The notes under the pieces: generated by a model | Database searches by the model: none | What the model was told of the DNA's origin: nothing | The model's input: only the letters and a program-made list of their open reading frames with translations | From: Umbelopsis ramanniana AG | Taxonomy: Eukaryota; Mucoromycota; Umbelopsidomycetes; Umbelopsidales; Umbelopsidaceae | Direction: 5' to 3' | Assembly: GCF_025399195.1 (NCBI RefSeq) | Contig: NW_026252118.1 | Location: 186,001-250,000 of the forward strand | DNA length: 64,000 bases | Translations under genes and position numbers: made by a program | In this document: piece after piece, positions 62,764 through 64,000 of the stretch | Layout: the number at the start of each line of letters is the position of its first letter | Position numbering within the stretch: position 1 is the stretch's first letter

Positions 62764-63328
62764 AATTTTTGATTGGTTGGAATGATTTTTTGGTCAGATT
62801 TGATTGGGCCATAGTTTTTAAAGTCTGATGTGATTGGATGTGATTTAGTCTATCACCCAATAGTAGTTGGGAGTTAGAGAAAATAGACCTTGGCTCACCA
62901 ACAGATTTTACATAATCTTGTAATCGAACCACAGCGAGCCTTGCGATTATTTCTAGTATAAGCTGGCAGGTGCCACTCTCTTGATCCAAGGAACGTTAGG
63001 CCACATAATTTCACCACATAAGTTTTTCGACACCTGTTTCCTCTTCCTATTATCAGCCTTTTAATGTGTACACCTGCAATTCGTTTGTCCATTTTATTCC
63101 GCCGTTATTAGAAGATATTGACCATGCTAAATATACAGACGTTTTAACCAATGCACATTACATTGCGGTCTCAAAAGTCATATTCGAGAATGTCATGTTG
63201 CAGACCTCAGTGAAAGAATTCACGCCTACCAATAGCAATTGAAAGCACTAAATTTTCAATGACAGACGATCTACGACTTCAGCAACCAGAGCTCATTTTA
63301 ACTGTCCTCACACGGTGACATTAGCATA
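62764..63328. other. Intergenic, no gene seen
   Basis: Short GATTTGATTGG/GATGTGATTGG-like near-repeats occur at 62798-62850. No coding or RNA feature was accepted. A minus-strand 91-codon frame overlaps the tRNA and is rejected. Confidence 0.5.
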
Positions 63329-64000
63329 ATGACCTCAACCTTATACCAACGTTTTGCTGATCTAGAGCAACATTTCTTTGCAAACTTGTCCGTGACGCAA
63401 ATGAAAAATCTCACCTGTAATGGATCTCTCCAAATCAGGGATTCCTACTTGTATGGAGAATTTGCTTTTTTAATCTCGGGACTAAAGCCATGCTTGCTTG
63501 TGTGCTTTCCGGACACCTCGATGAATACGATATTCCAGAATACTGTCTTGGACAACGTCCTGCAAAACCAGAGCCGGTTTCAGGTGTACATGATGGATAG
63601 AAATGTCGTGTCTGACGAAATGGATTTGAATGGCTGTCTCTTTGTCGTGGACCAGGAGAATACTCTGGCCCCAGTAGTTATGGCATTATTAGAAGACAAG
63701 GAATGCTGTTCTGTATCAGAACAGACATTAGCTCAGATATTAGACTATCCTGGTTCGCTGCCTAGCAATGCTGGAGAGCTGGAGACTATGGTAGAGGTTG
63801 CGTACTGCGATGTTGCAAAGTAAGCCAGTCGTGTACAGTAGTAATCATCATGACATATGACTAATGATGTCTGTTGTAGATCGTCCGATAGCCCCACCAT
63901 CGTTACGACTTTTGCCGCGCAGCATGGGGAAGTCGAGAAAGTAAAGCAACATTTTGAAAAATGCAAGCAAAGCGTTAGCAACTTTGGTATAGATTTAAAA
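63329..64000 (+). CDS. Unrecognised protein, cut by the window end
   Basis: Exon 1 is 63329-63819 and exon 2 begins at 63879 and runs past the window edge, giving at least 204 residues so far. It starts MTSTLYQRFADLEQHFFANL. I see alternating hydrophobic sequence (FAFLISGLKPCLLVCFP; GCLFVVDQENTL) typical of a folded cytosolic protein, without signal peptide or membrane span. No family was recognised. The intron has a normal donor (AA|GTAAGCC) and acceptor (TTGTAG). Confidence 0.65.

Noticed and set aside
62714-62989. A minus-strand 91-codon frame containing the sequence VGFEPTPPKRSGP
   Set aside because: It runs through the antisense of tRNA-Leu; that peptide is a well-known false translation of tRNA-Leu genes.

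Overview
The window looks like nuclear DNA of a filamentous fungus, most likely an early-diverging lineage such as Mucorales. That placement is an inference. Nearly every gene is split by many short GT-AG introns (about 55-130 bases), gene spacing is tight, and both tRNA genes are eukaryotic in form. The gene set includes a CSL-family transcription factor with a C-terminal IPT domain, a GIN4/BRSK-like kinase, a many-LysM secreted protein, a kelch ectodomain protein with one membrane span and a peroxisomal uricase. I found no prophage, operon, CRISPR array or intact mobile element. Exon joins were worked out by hand from splice signals, reading phase and family knowledge; all multi-exon models given close in frame.

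Layout. 1-3.5 kb: a small secreted Cys-rich protein gene, long AT-rich non-coding DNA and tRNA-Thr(AGU). 3.5-25 kb: dense housekeeping block with an alpha-arrestin, a metallophosphatase/DUF2433/RRM protein, OPI3 (phosphatidylcholine synthesis), RPB5, a beta-helix protein, WDR8/WRAP73, an mARC-like MOSC protein, COQ5 (ubiquinone), a GIN4-like kinase and a CSL transcription factor. 25-36 kb: a zinc-finger/WHIM protein, a GH36 alpha-galactosidase, uricase, eL32 and an unrecognised protein that may hold an OB fold. 36-45 kb: a tandem pair of four-blade PQQ-like proteins, an SDR, a His/Asp-rich GPI-type surface protein, an acidic secreted protein, a methyltransferase-like protein and a 49-residue membrane ORF. 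45-57 kb: lipoyl synthase, a truncated NIC96/NUP93, NOC2, a kelch/TM protein and an unrecognised nuclear-type protein. 58-64 kb: a ~987-residue LysM protein, tRNA-Leu(AAG) and the 5' part of an unrecognised gene.

Several neighbours are divergent pairs with under 170 bases between start codons (RPB5/beta-helix, WDR8/MOSC, zinc-finger-WHIM/alpha-galactosidase), so they probably share promoters. The genes otherwise work in separate pathways: lipid and cofactor synthesis (OPI3, COQ5, LIP5), transcription and ribosome biogenesis (RPB5, NOC2, eL32), the nuclear pore and the cell surface. The most noteworthy items are the half-length NIC96 paralogue, the duplicated four-blade PQQ proteins with matching promoters and exon sizes, the ~13-LysM protein, the 11-base microexon, the small membrane ORF and the GGGTATA cluster upstream of uricase.
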